64,000 bases of DNA from Marinobacterium rhizophilum. Its GTDB lineage: Bacteria > Pseudomonadota > Gammaproteobacteria > Pseudomonadales > Balneatricaceae. Shown here one piece after another: positions 16,888 through 25,257 of the stretch (the stretch's first letter is position 1; every line of letters begins with the position of its first letter). Under the pieces are notes generated by a model. That model searched no databases, was not told the DNA's origin, and saw only the letters and a list, made by a program, of their open reading frames with translations. The DNA lies in contig NZ_CP073347.1 in assembly GCF_024397915.1 (NCBI RefSeq), positions 930,001 through 994,000 of the forward strand, read 5' to 3'. The translations under genes and the position numbers were made by a program.

Positions 16888-18436
16888 CCTGTCGTCCTTT
16901 TTCGAAGTACTGAAACAGCCACACCAGCAGCGCGCAAATCAGCAGCAGTAGCAGTGAGGCCACCGAGGCCTCTGCCATGCGATAGGTGCCGGCATAGCCG
17001 TAAATCAGCCAGGGCAGGGTGGTCCAGTCGCTGCTGCCGAAAATCGAAAAAATGGCCACATCCCCCATCGCCAGCAGCAACATCAGCGCAAAGCTGGTGA
17101 CGCAGGCACGGCGCATGTAGGGCCATTCGATGCGCAGCTGTGCCAGCGGCGTCAGCTTGAGCGAGCGCGCCAGGCGGTGATACTGGCGATCAAACTGCAG
17201 CAGCCGGGGGCGCAGCTGCTGCACCGCATAGGGCACGATCAGCACCAGGTTGAGCAGTATCACCCACAGCATCCCCCAGGCCTCCAGGTCCAGCCGTGGC
17301 AGCAACAGGATATAGAGGCCGACCGACACCACCATGGCCGGTGCCACCAGGGCATGGACACTGAACCAGTCGAATAGCAGCGCCAGGGTGCTGCGCTGGC
17401 GTGCTCTGGCATGGCGCAGCGGCAACAGCATGGCGTAGGCCAGCAGCAGGGCACCACTGCCGGCCAGGGCGGCGATGACCAGCGTTATCAGTGCGGGCCT
17501 GGCGATGGCGAGCCAGTCAAAGTGTGCCAGATCCACCTGCAGTACAGCCGGCAGCAGTGCCAGCAGGGGGAGCAGCAAGGCCAGCGTGGCCAGGCCATAA
17601 ACCAGCCGGTGCAAGGGGGTCATCAGCGCGCCGGGCCGGGGGACCCAGCGCTGACGGCTGCTGTCCACACCAAGCCAGTCGCTGCCCCCCAGGCGGCTGA
17701 GCAGCAAAAAGAGGCCACCTGCGATCAGCAATTGAGTCCAGGCCAGGGTCAGGGCTTCCGGAATATTGAAATCGTATTTAAGGGACTGGTAGATCGCGAC
17801 CTCCAGCGTGGTGGCCCGCGGCCCGCCCCCCAGCGCCAGTACCACGGCGAAGCTGTTGAAGCAGAGCACGAAGATAAAGCCGAACAGCTGCAGCATGCCC
17901 GCCCGCAATGCCGGCCATTCGATCAGGCGCAGGCGCTGCCAGGCGCCTAGTTTGAGCTGTGCGGCCAGCTTCCAGCTGTTGTCGGGTATGTGCTGCAGCT
18001 GCAACAGCTGTACCCGCACGGCGAAGGGCAGATTCAGGTACAGATGGGCGATCAAAATGCCCGGCAGGCCATAGAGGTTCCAGTCCGGTCCGAGCCAGGG
18101 GCTGATCAGCCCCTGGCGGCCCAGCAGGGCAACCAGCCCGGTGATCAGGATCAGTGTCGGCATCACAAAGCAGAGAACGCACAGGCTCAGAAAGCCCCGC
18201 CGACCCCAGAGTCCGGGGCTGTAGTGGAGCGCCCGAGCAACCGGCCAGGCCAGCAGTACGGCCAGCAACGCACTGAGTGCGGCCTGCTTGATCGAGAACC
18301 CGACGACGCTATGGAAGTACGGATCCGACAGCAGCCCGGTATCCAGTTTCGCGCCATCAAAGCCGATCAAGCCGTAGAACGCCAGACCCGTGACACCCAG
18401 GCTCAGCGAAAGGGCCAGCAGCCCGGCGTAAAGCAT
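16880..18436 (-). CDS. thiP: Thiamine ABC transporter permease ThiP
   Basis: Fused two-domain permease of 518 residues with about 12 helices, as in other ThiP proteins. One EAA-like loop is seen near QLKLGAWQRLRLIEWPALRAG and a second near SLKLTPLAQLRIEWPYMRRA, one per half. ATG 18436 lies 7 bases after the thiB stop, and AAGG sits almost directly before it, so translation is probably coupled to thiB. An upstream in-frame start at 18520 would overlap thiB by 77 bases and is less likely. Confidence 0.9.
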   Translation of the reverse strand: MLYAGLLALSLSLGVTGLAFYGLIGFDGAKLDTGLLSDPYFHSVVGFSIKQAALSALLAVLLAWPVARALHYSPGLWGRRGFLSLCVLCFVMPTLILITGLVALLGRQGLISPWLGPDWNLYGLPGILIAHLYLNLPFAVRVQLLQLQHIPDNSWKLAAQLKLGAWQRLRLIEWPALRAGMLQLFGFIFVLCFNSFAVVLALGGGPRATTLEVAIYQSLKYDFNIPEALTLAWTQLLIAGGLFLLLSRLGGSDWLGVDSSRQRWVPRPGALMTPLHRLVYGLATLALLLPLLALLPAVLQVDLAHFDWLAIARPALITLVIAALAGSGALLLAYAMLLPLRHARARQRSTLALLFDWFSVHALVAPAMVVSVGLYILLLPRLDLEAWGMLWVILLNLVLIVPYAVQQLRPRLLQFDRQYHRLARSLKLTPLAQLRIEWPYMRRACVTSFALMLLLAMGDVAIFSIFGSSDWTTLPWLIYGYAGTYRMAEASVASLLLLLICALLVWLFQYFEKGRQDA

Positions 18437-18443
18437 CCTTGTG

Positions 18444-19427
18444 CTACTGCGCAGCGCTGCTGCGCCACTCACGCAGCCATTGCTGACGCGAGGCACCGGC
18501 TTCCTCGTGGCTAAAGCCAATGCGCGCAGGCTGGATCAGCTGGTCAAACACCGGCGGCAGCTCCACCCCGTCGATGACCGGCAGCATCCAGTTGGTCACC
18601 GGAATAATGGCCTGGGCCTCGCTGGACACCAGAAACTGCAGGAAGTCGCGGCCCAGGGTCTTGTTCTGGCTGGTGCGGGTGATGGCCGCCAGCTCGATCT
18701 GAGCCACATGGCCTTCGCTGAATGGTGCAGCGCGGTACTGGGTCTTGTCTTCAGCCACCACATGATAGGCCGGCGAGGTGTTGTAGCTCAGCACATAGTC
18801 GGCATCGCCGGACAGGAACAGACTGTAGGCCTCCCACCAGCCCTTGGTGACGGTGACGGTGTGCTTCGAGAGTTGCTGCCAGGCGGCGGGGGCCTCGTCG
18901 CCGTACACCGACTTGACCCACATCATCAGGCCCTGGCCCGGGGTGCTGGTGCGCGGATCCTGGTAGATCACGCTGGCATCGGAGTCGATCAGCTGGCGCA
19001 GGGACCGGGCCGGGGTGCTGATCCTGCTGCTGTCGTAGATAAAGGCGAAGTAGCCGAAATCGAATGGCACGAAGCTGTCATCCTGCCAGTTCAGTTCCTG
19101 GCGCAGCGGGCCTATCTCGAGCCCGTGGGGCTCCACCAGTCCGGTGGCGCGGGTATCCACCACCAGGCTGTCGTCGATGCCCAGAATCACATCGGCCTTG
19201 TTGTTGGCGCCTTCGATCCGCAGGCGGTTAAGGATGCTGACGCCGTCCTCCACCGCGATGTATTCCAGGTCACAGCCACAGCGTGCTTCAAAGGCCTGTT
19301 CCAGCTGCGGCCCCGGTCCCCATTCGGACACAAAGGAGTCGTAGGTATAGACACGCAGGTCCGCCGCCTGGCTGGCGTGACTGAGAAAAAGTACCAGTGC
19401 CGAGCACAGGCGAAAAGCGGTTTTCAT
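18444..19427 (-). CDS. thiB: Thiamine-binding periplasmic protein ThiB
   Basis: Substrate-binding protein of 327 residues with a signal peptide MKTAFRLCSALVLFLSHASQA. The mature protein begins ADLRVYTYDSFVSEWGPGP, and the GDADYVLSYNTSPAYH and YFAFIYDSSRI segments are ThiB hallmarks. AAGGATC precedes ATG 19427. It leads the thiBPQ operon. In many gammaproteobacteria a TPP riboswitch precedes this operon; I find no recognisable THI box in the 110 bases upstream. Confidence 0.9.
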   Translation of the reverse strand: MKTAFRLCSALVLFLSHASQAADLRVYTYDSFVSEWGPGPQLEQAFEARCGCDLEYIAVEDGVSILNRLRIEGANNKADVILGIDDSLVVDTRATGLVEPHGLEIGPLRQELNWQDDSFVPFDFGYFAFIYDSSRISTPARSLRQLIDSDASVIYQDPRTSTPGQGLMMWVKSVYGDEAPAAWQQLSKHTVTVTKGWWEAYSLFLSGDADYVLSYNTSPAYHVVAEDKTQYRAAPFSEGHVAQIELAAITRTSQNKTLGRDFLQFLVSSEAQAIIPVTNWMLPVIDGVELPPVFDQLIQPARIGFSHEEAGASRQQWLREWRSSAAQ

Positions 19428-19535
19428 GGTGATCCTTCGAAGCAGGTGGCAGACGCAGCAGGTCATGGCAGGTACACTGCGCCGACCGTGGGCCTGTAAT
19501 GGGCCCGGATTCTAACGCAGCCGGTAGCTTTCGTC

Positions 19536-20408
19536 ATGCAAGCAGTGCCTTTCCCCGCCGTTCAGGATTTTGTGCAACAGCATCCCGAGCTTTCCTCAAC
19601 ATCGCCGCAGTGGCAGCCCCTGGCCGGTGGCAGCAGCAATCGCCTTTATCACCACGCGGCGGCGCCTGCGCTGGTGCTGCGGGTCAATGCCGCGCCTGAA
19701 CAGGTGCCCGGGGTGGACAGGGCGCGTGAAGCCGCCGTGCTGGCGCAGGTACAGGGCCAGCCCTGGGCGCCCTGGGTATTGCATTGCGCGGCAAAGCCCA
19801 GCGCCGCGAATGGCGACGGCTGGCTGCTGACGCGCTGGCATGGCGACAGCCTTGCAGCCCCGCTAGACGCAGCGCAACGCCACCAGCTGCGTGACGCCGT
19901 GGCGGCCTGGCAGGGCCTGGAGCTGGCGTCTGCGCCGGCGCTGCAGATGGACTACGACGCCTTGCTGGCAGGCTATGGCGCCCAGCTGGTCGGCCTGCCC
20001 ATGGAACGGGCGCTGCAGCAACTGGTAGTACGCGCGGCCCGGGAAATAGCGTTGCTGCCGGAGATTCCCGCGGTGCTAACCCACCATGACCTGCATCCGG
20101 GTAACCTGTGCCTGAACGAGGGCACACTGGTGGTAGTGGACTGGGAGTATGCCGCGCTCGGCAGCGCCTGGTTCGATGCCGCAGCCCTGGTACAGCGCTG
20201 TGGCATGCGCGCTGAAGATATCGCCGCGCTGCCGGCCTTTGCGATGCTTGCTGCCGCCCCACTGGCGGACGGGCTGATGCGCGCCCGCTGGCTTGGCGAT
20301 GCGCTGGAATGCCTCTGGTACTGGGCCCGGGGCCTGGCCGGCACCGATCGCAAGATGGCGGACCTGATGCGCGACACCCTGCGCCTGCTTAAGCAACCGG
20401 AGCTCTAG
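19536..20408 (+). CDS. thiK: APH/choline-kinase-like phosphotransferase, probable thiamine kinase
   Basis: Kinase-like protein of 290 residues. The catalytic loop HHDLHPGNL (about 186-194) is the HxDxxxxN Brenner motif, and VVDWEYA holds the metal-binding Asp. An N-terminal GGSSNRLY region stands for the Gly loop. E. coli ThiK belongs to this family and phosphorylates thiamine to thiamine monophosphate. Divergent placement 108 bases from thiB supports that role. Choline or aminoglycoside kinase activity cannot be excluded from sequence alone, so the symbol rests partly on context. Confidence 0.65.
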   Translation: MQAVPFPAVQDFVQQHPELSSTSPQWQPLAGGSSNRLYHHAAAPALVLRVNAAPEQVPGVDRAREAAVLAQVQGQPWAPWVLHCAAKPSAANGDGWLLTRWHGDSLAAPLDAAQRHQLRDAVAAWQGLELASAPALQMDYDALLAGYGAQLVGLPMERALQQLVVRAAREIALLPEIPAVLTHHDLHPGNLCLNEGTLVVVDWEYAALGSAWFDAAALVQRCGMRAEDIAALPAFAMLAAAPLADGLMRARWLGDALECLWYWARGLAGTDRKMADLMRDTLRLLKQPEL

Positions 20409-20465
20409 CAGCGTTTGCCTGGCAGTACAGCCCGACTCCTCAGATAAACCAGACCAGTGCTCAAA

Positions 20466-20525
20466 AACAACTTGAACAGCCGTTCAAGTTGTTCTATTGT
20501 GATTCCAGCTTGAACGGTTGCTCAA
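20466..20525 (+). promoter_or_regulatory. Paired TetR-like operators over a promoter
   Basis: A perfect 12-bp inverted repeat with 4-base spacer (20466-20493) has the core TTGAACAGCCGTTCAA. A second, slightly imperfect copy TTGAACGGTTGCTCAA lies at 20510-20525, 38 bases downstream. TTGAAC at 20472 is a good -35, followed after 17 bases by TATTGT (20495-20500) as -10. A repressor on the first site would block this promoter, and the second covers the start of the transcript. TetR-type regulators commonly use such palindromes. None is encoded nearby. Confidence 0.6.
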
Positions 20526-20597
20526 TTTAATTGCACGGTATCTGCCAGTCAACAGGGCAGCCCGGCAGGATATTTTCAAGATACAGCTGGAGTCATC

Positions 20598-21146
20598 ATG
20601 ACCGATTTTACGCTTCACACCCTGGAATCCGCCCCGGCCGACAGCAAGCCATTGCTGGAGAACTCCCTGAAGAGCTTTGGCATGATCCCCAACCTGCACG
20701 CGGTGATGGCCGAGGCGCCGGGCCTGCTGGAGGGCTACCAGCTGCTGCATGGATTCTTCCAGAATACCTCGTTCGATAATGAAGAGCTGACCGTGGTGTG
20801 GCAGACCATCAACGTTGAGCATGAATGTCATTACTGCGTACCGGCCCACACCGGCATCGCACACATGATGAAGGTTGATCCCGCCCTGACTGATGCGCTG
20901 CGAAACCGCACCGCCATGCCGACTGAAAAACTGCAGGTGCTGCATGACACGACGCTTGCGATGGTGCGCAGTCGTGGCCGCCTGAGCGAGGCTGAAATGG
21001 CCGCGTTTTTTGCCGCCGGATACGCACAGCGCCAGTTACTGGAGATTATCCTGGGTCTGTCGCAAAAGGTGATGAGCAATTACGTCAACCACATTGCCAG
21101 CACCCCGGTTGATCCGGCGTTCGAGCAGTTTGCCTGGGAAAAGTAA
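20598..21146 (+). CDS. Carboxymuconolactone decarboxylase/AhpD-family protein
   Basis: All-helical protein of 182 residues. The core HECHYCVPAHTGIAHMM (about 75-91) carries the CxxC and distal His of AhpD-like alkylhydroperoxidases, so a redox-active disulphide is likely. It ends with a conserved ILGLSQKVMSNYVNHIASTPVD. GGAG precedes ATG 20598. The double TetR-like operator upstream indicates tight repression and probably induction by a reactive or toxic compound. It is monocistronic or linked with the small oxygenase-like gene 48 bases downstream. Confidence 0.8.
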   Translation: MTDFTLHTLESAPADSKPLLENSLKSFGMIPNLHAVMAEAPGLLEGYQLLHGFFQNTSFDNEELTVVWQTINVEHECHYCVPAHTGIAHMMKVDPALTDALRNRTAMPTEKLQVLHDTTLAMVRSRGRLSEAEMAAFFAAGYAQRQLLEIILGLSQKVMSNYVNHIASTPVDPAFEQFAWEK

Positions 21147-21194
21147 AACACTGCCACAGGCTTTGGTGCATGTTGCAAGCCGGCAGGGGCATTG

Positions 21195-21593
21195 ATGCGC
21201 CGGCCGGCTGCATTGCTTGCGCGCAACAGGATTACCCGGGCCCTGGGTGTGTTGCGAAATACCGTTTTAACTCACAGCAAGGAAGGTAGCGGCTTGGTTA
21301 TCAAGGTCAGCAACAGGGTACTGTTCCATTCGTCGAGGCTGGCGGTCAATCTTGTGAACTATCCCAGCGGTCACAGGGTGATGCGGCATGTCGATCCGGT
21401 GCCCGGCAAGCGCTATTACAAGCTGAATTTCGTGCTGGTCAAGCCCGCGTCCGGCGGAGTGTTTGAGTGTGAAAACTGCATTCTTAACCTGTTTGGCAGA
21501 GTTTACCTGTTCCGGCCCGACCTCCATGAGCACAGCGTCTCGCCGATAGAGTCCGGCAGGCGCCTGTTGCTGAGTTTTGCCTTGAGCCTGTAG
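21195..21593 (+). CDS. Small 2OG-Fe(II) oxygenase-like protein
   Basis: A 132-residue protein that resembles a minimal 2-oxoglutarate/Fe(II) double-stranded beta-helix. The putative metal and 2OG ligands are HVDPV (HxD), the distal His in LHEHSV, and the Arg in SGRRLLLSFAL. Between them lie GGVFECENC and LFRPDLHEHSV, the usual strand pattern of prolyl-4-hydroxylase-like proteins. It is shorter than full oxygenases of about 190 residues or more, so it may be a compact member or a truncated one. ATG 21195 was chosen beside an adjacent TTG. Confidence 0.5.
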   Translation: MRRPAALLARNRITRALGVLRNTVLTHSKEGSGLVIKVSNRVLFHSSRLAVNLVNYPSGHRVMRHVDPVPGKRYYKLNFVLVKPASGGVFECENCILNLFGRVYLFRPDLHEHSVSPIESGRRLLLSFALSL

Positions 21594-21683
21594 TCAGGCG
21601 CCTGTGTTTGTGTGGGGAAACATAAGCGCCAAGGAAAAGGGCCAAGGAAAAGCGTGAAACTGGGTGTTCAGATGCTGAGGCCG

Positions 21684-21716
21684 AAAAAAAGCGAAGCCCC
21701 GGATGCAGGCTTCGCG
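21684..21716 (-). terminator. Rho-independent terminator, minus strand
   Basis: GCGAAGCC (21691-21698) pairs with GGCTTCGC (21708-21715) around a 9-base loop. The minus strand then reads TTTTTTT (21684-21690). It is the more distal of two minus-strand terminators beyond the aminotransferase gene and is the stronger by T-run. Confidence 0.8.
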
Positions 21717-21798
21717 TAAAAGCACAGCCTGGCGGTGACCCGCCGATGCTGCGTTGCCTGTAACGCCAGGGTGATGCGTGGTGCAAGGTGCGAAAATG

Positions 21799-21830
21799 AA
21801 AGCCCGGCCAGTGACTGCTGTCCGGGCTTT
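21799..21830 (-). terminator. Probable terminator of the aminotransferase gene
   Basis: AAAGCCCGG (21799-21807) pairs with CCGGGCTTT (21822-21830), loop 14 bases, followed on the minus strand by CATTTTC. It lies 56 bases beyond the aminotransferase stop. The stretch between this and the second terminator is about 80 bases and could hold a small RNA, but no promoter was identified. Confidence 0.6.
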
Positions 21831-21885
21831 GTCGTTCCTGGGCCTTGCCTGTTAGGGACGCACTGGTGGGGACGCGCTGGCGGGG

Positions 21886-23280
21886 TTAGAGGTAGCCCTC
21901 GGCTTTGAGCTCGGTGGTGGTCACTTCGATGCTTTCGCGCAGGGTGGCGACCATAAAGTCGACGTGCTCGCGGGTCAGCGTCAGCGGCGGCGACAGTACG
22001 TTCATGTGGGCCAGCGGGCGCACGATCAGGCCGCGGGCCTGGCAGTGATCGGCAATGCGGTTGCCGACCTTGGCCTCGGGGCTGATCAGTTCCTTGGTGT
22101 CCTTGTTCGCCACGTTTTCGATACACATCATGAACTTGCGTCCGCGCACGTCACCGACGATCGGCAGGTCGGCCAGGGTCTTGAGCTGCTGTTCGAAATA
22201 GGCTCCCACCTCCTGGGCGTTGCCGCAGAGGTTTTCGCGCTCCATGATTTCGATGTTCTTGACGCCGGCGGCGCAGCTCACCGGGTGACCGGAGTAGGTG
22301 TAGCCGTGGGTGAAGATGGCACCGTCGGCCTGGGGCTTGCTGATCACTTCGTAGATCTCGTCGCTGAGGATGGTCGCCCCCAGCGGCAGGTAACCTGAGG
22401 TCAGGCCCTTGGCGCAGGTGATGATGTCCGGCACGATGCCGAACTCGTCTTCGGAGGCGAACATGTGGCCCAGGCGCCCGAAGGCGGTGACGACTTCATC
22501 CGACACATAGAGCACGCCATACTTGCGGCAGACCGCGAGAATTTTCGTGTGATAGCCATCAGGCTGCACGATAACGCCACCGGCGCCCATGATGGGTTCG
22601 GCGAAGAAGGCGGCGACATTGTCCGGCCCCAGTTCCAGGATCTTGTCCTCCAGCTCCTGTACCTTCTCGTTGCAGAAGTCTTCCAGGCTCTGGCCTTCCG
22701 GGCGGCGGTAGGGATTTGGGCAGGAAATGTGGTGTACCAGTTCCTGGTCGATATCAAAACCGATGTGGTCAAACTTCACCCCGGTGATCGACATCGCCAT
22801 ATAGGTGCTGCCGTGATAGCCATCGATACGGGAGATGATCTTCTTCTTGGTCTTCTGACCCAGCTGGTTGAAGTAGAAGTGGATAATGCGCACGGCGGTG
22901 TCGTTGGCGACTGAGCCGCCGCAGCCGTAGAACACATGGTTCAGGTTGCCGGGGGCGAGCTCTGCCAGCTTGGCGGCGAGCTGTGCCGCCGGCACCGTGG
23001 TGTGATGACCAAAACTGGAGAAATAGGGAATCTGACGGATCTGATCGGCGACGGCCTCGGCCATTTCCTCGCGGGCGTAGCCGATATTGACGCACCAGAG
23101 ACCACCGATGCCGTCCAGGTAGCGGCGACCGTTACCATCGATGACATGGACGTTGTCGCTGTCGGCCAGCACCATGGAGCCAGTTTCCTTGAAGGTGGAA
23201 AAATCGGTCCATGGATGAATGTAGTGGTCTTTGTCCTGCTGCCACACTTTTTTCATGTCGATTTTCTGTTGTTCAGACAT
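21886..23280 (-). CDS. Class III PLP-dependent aminotransferase (omega-amino acid/polyamine type)
   Basis: Cytosolic fold-type I transaminase of 464 residues. The PLP lysine is in ITCAKGLTSGYLPLGA, the cofactor-binding DEVVTAFGRLG precedes it, and the substrate entrance WCVNIGYAREEM is as in beta-alanine/putrescine-pyruvate transaminases (SpuC-like) and taurine-pyruvate relatives. It probably moves an omega-amino group to pyruvate or 2-oxoglutarate, giving an aldehyde. It lies 400 bases downstream of the APC permease, beyond an array of hairpins. GGAGCC is 12 bases before the start, slightly far. The actual amine is unknown; the neighbourhood suggests a diamine or amino-acid derivative. Confidence 0.82.
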   Translation of the reverse strand: MSEQQKIDMKKVWQQDKDHYIHPWTDFSTFKETGSMVLADSDNVHVIDGNGRRYLDGIGGLWCVNIGYAREEMAEAVADQIRQIPYFSSFGHHTTVPAAQLAAKLAELAPGNLNHVFYGCGGSVANDTAVRIIHFYFNQLGQKTKKKIISRIDGYHGSTYMAMSITGVKFDHIGFDIDQELVHHISCPNPYRRPEGQSLEDFCNEKVQELEDKILELGPDNVAAFFAEPIMGAGGVIVQPDGYHTKILAVCRKYGVLYVSDEVVTAFGRLGHMFASEDEFGIVPDIITCAKGLTSGYLPLGATILSDEIYEVISKPQADGAIFTHGYTYSGHPVSCAAGVKNIEIMERENLCGNAQEVGAYFEQQLKTLADLPIVGDVRGRKFMMCIENVANKDTKELISPEAKVGNRIADHCQARGLIVRPLAHMNVLSPPLTLTREHVDFMVATLRESIEVTTTELKAEGYL

Positions 23281-23435
23281 TTCAACAAGGCTCCTGGTTA
23301 TTAATTCTTTATGCTTGGATATGAATCAAGACTAAAGGGATCTGTAGTATTGGTAAAATATGTTTTTTGGTTTCCTTGTATTAAAAATATCTATTCAGAA
23401 GTTGCTCCGTCCAATCCTTCTCTGAAGTCAAACAA
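23281..23435 (-). promoter_or_regulatory. AT-rich upstream region of the aminotransferase gene
   Basis: This part of the 400-base gap is AT-rich, unlike the surrounding sequence, and contains GGTAAAATATGTTTT at 23352-23366 and TTAAAAATATC at 23381-23391. Related TTAAAATAT elements precede the argE-like, FMO and aspA genes of the same island. It probably holds the aminotransferase promoter and a regulator site; exact -35/-10 elements were not assigned. Confidence 0.35.
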
Positions 23436-23473
23436 TACAAAAAGCCGCGGCCCGGTATCGGGCGGCGGCTTTG
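23436..23473 (-). terminator. Terminator-like hairpin below the APC permease gene
   Basis: AAAGCCGC and GCGGCTTT arms with an inner CCCG/CGGG stem and GTAT loop (23441-23472) are followed on the minus strand by TTTTTGTATTG. It is the last of a series of hairpins between the permease and aminotransferase genes. It would end permease transcripts about 210 bases past the stop codon. Confidence 0.65.
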
Positions 23474-23488
23474 ATCATTAGGGCGTTA

Positions 23489-23660
23489 TTAACCCGGCGG
23501 GTTAAAACATGAAACAGGGATGTTTCATCATTGGCCACAGGCCAATGCGAACCCCATCCCTTCACCCGAGAGAATCCAGCACGTATACGCACGTGCGCCC
23601 ATTTTTCAAAGGTGAAAAGTGTGGGGTGACTGGCAAATAGGGAGGGAACCTATTTGCCAG
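23489..23660. repeat. Array of six consecutive inverted repeats
   Basis: Successive arms are: TTAACCC/GGGTTAA (23489-23505); ATGAAACA/TGTTTCAT (23509-23528); CATTGGCC/GGCCAATG (23529-23547); GCACGT/ACGTGC (23579-23596); TTTTCA/TGAAAA (23603-23618); CTGGCAAATAGG/CCTATTTGCCAG (23630-23660). All arms match perfectly, with loops of 3-7 bases. Together with the terminator hairpin this makes seven in about 220 bases. Either strand could fold. It lies in the transcript path from permease to aminotransferase. Confidence 0.75.
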
Positions 23661-23680
23661 CTAGGTTAATAAACACCCGG

Positions 23681-25108
23681 CTATTCGGCCTTTAGGGCTT
23701 TCTCGATGGGTTCGGGTTGAAACAGCGGTTTCTTCATCACCAGCTTGATCCAGACCACGGCGATTACCGAAACCACACCCAGCACGAGGCCTGCAGCACC
23801 AAAGATCTGTGCGCTAAGTTCCGGCGCCGGAGAGGCGTAATAGATGGCGTAGATCATGCCGCCGATACCCACGATCTGGGGCAGCGGGTAGAAGGGCGTC
23901 TTGTAGGGGCGTTCCAGGTTCGGATAGCGGCGACGCAGCGCGATAACATTGACGTGCGTAATGATGTAGGCCAGCAGCCAGGCGATGGCGGCGGAGATCA
24001 GGAGCAGGCCGATGGCATCCGGATTGTCCCCCATGAGAATCATGGGAAGACCGGTGACGGCGGCGACGAAGAGTACCGCGACCCAGGGCGTGTTGGTGCC
24101 CGGCGTGAGCTTTTTCAGTTGCGGAAATGCCTGGCCATTTTGCGCCATGCCGTAGAGCATGCGGGGAATCGCTGCCAGCGAGGTATTCAGGGTACTGCAG
24201 GTGGCCGTCACGGCGGCGATGGCCAGGAAGGTCAGTCCCACGTCACCGAACACTGCCTTGGCGTAGTCGTAATGAGGCAACGGGGACGCGGCCAGCTCAT
24301 CGGCGGGAATGTAGAAGAGCGCACCCAGGCAGTAGATGGTGATGGTCACGAAGATAATGGTCACACCCAGCTGCATGGAACGGGGAATGTCCCGTTTCGG
24401 GTTCTTTGAGTCTTCAACCAGCGGGCAGACGAATTCGGCGCCCACATAGCCCCAGATCGCCAGTGCAACCAGCGTAATAACGCCGGCTCCCATGGGGTTC
24501 CAGTTAGCGGTCAGGGTGATGCCATCGGTATGGGGGGTGGCGATGCCAAACACGGCGCTCAGGCCCAGCATCAAAAGCACCAGTACCATCACGAAGGCCA
24601 GAACCGACTGCAGCTTGGCAAAGAGGTCAATGCCCATCAGGTTCAGTACCGTAAAGATGGCCAGCAGACCAAAGCCCACACTCATGGGCGGGAAAACGCC
24701 GGGGTAGATCTTGTCCAGAATGAAATCCACCAGCAGCAGTTCGGCGGAAAGCGCGAACATGGCCACCACCACATAGCCGGAGAACACCGCCAGAATGGCG
24801 GGGAACTGGCCGATCGCCACCTCGGTGTAGCTGCTGAGACTGCCGGCACGGGGAATCATCAGCGACAGTTCGGAGAAGGAGTAGACGTAGGTCAGCGCCA
24901 GAATATAGCCCAGTGCCAGCGGAATGATGAAGCCAAGCCCGGCAATGCCGGCGCCCTGCAGCATCAGCACCATGACGCCCTGAGAGACCACGAGCCCCAC
25001 CGCAACGGCGAGCAGGGATCCAAGGCCCAGTATGCGTTTGAAGCCTGTTTTTTCAGTCGCGGCGGCGAGCGAATGCTCGGCCGCGGCAAAACCTGTTTGA
25101 TCGGACAT
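23681..25108 (-). CDS. APC-superfamily amino acid/amine permease
   Basis: Inner-membrane carrier of 475 residues with 12 predicted helices. The N-terminal motif ILGLGSLLAVAVGLVVSQGVM and the helix 6 region WGYVGAEFVCPLVEDSKNPKRDIPRSM are typical of APC transporters. The substrate is an amino acid or polyamine. AGGAGCTAA precedes ATG 25108. It lies between the ArgE-like gene (149 bases upstream) and the aminotransferase, all leftward. It therefore probably imports the compound that the island degrades. Confidence 0.82.
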   Translation of the reverse strand: MSDQTGFAAAEHSLAAATEKTGFKRILGLGSLLAVAVGLVVSQGVMVLMLQGAGIAGLGFIIPLALGYILALTYVYSFSELSLMIPRAGSLSSYTEVAIGQFPAILAVFSGYVVVAMFALSAELLLVDFILDKIYPGVFPPMSVGFGLLAIFTVLNLMGIDLFAKLQSVLAFVMVLVLLMLGLSAVFGIATPHTDGITLTANWNPMGAGVITLVALAIWGYVGAEFVCPLVEDSKNPKRDIPRSMQLGVTIIFVTITIYCLGALFYIPADELAASPLPHYDYAKAVFGDVGLTFLAIAAVTATCSTLNTSLAAIPRMLYGMAQNGQAFPQLKKLTPGTNTPWVAVLFVAAVTGLPMILMGDNPDAIGLLLISAAIAWLLAYIITHVNVIALRRRYPNLERPYKTPFYPLPQIVGIGGMIYAIYYASPAPELSAQIFGAAGLVLGVVSVIAVVWIKLVMKKPLFQPEPIEKALKAE

Positions 25109-25257
25109 GTTTAGCTCCTGAGGTGTTTTTATAGTTGTCGGTTTGCGGGTCGACTGTCAAATGACGCCTGCCAGCTTTACCCCGGCCATCGGCCTTTGCG
25201 TGGTTTGCTGCATTGAGCCTGCAATGCCGGGCTCGGTTAAAGGCTCCTTGTGCTGGG

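Noticed and set aside
19428..19535. TPP riboswitch before thiB
   Set aside because: The conserved CUGAGA and ACCUGAUC core elements are not present on the minus strand.
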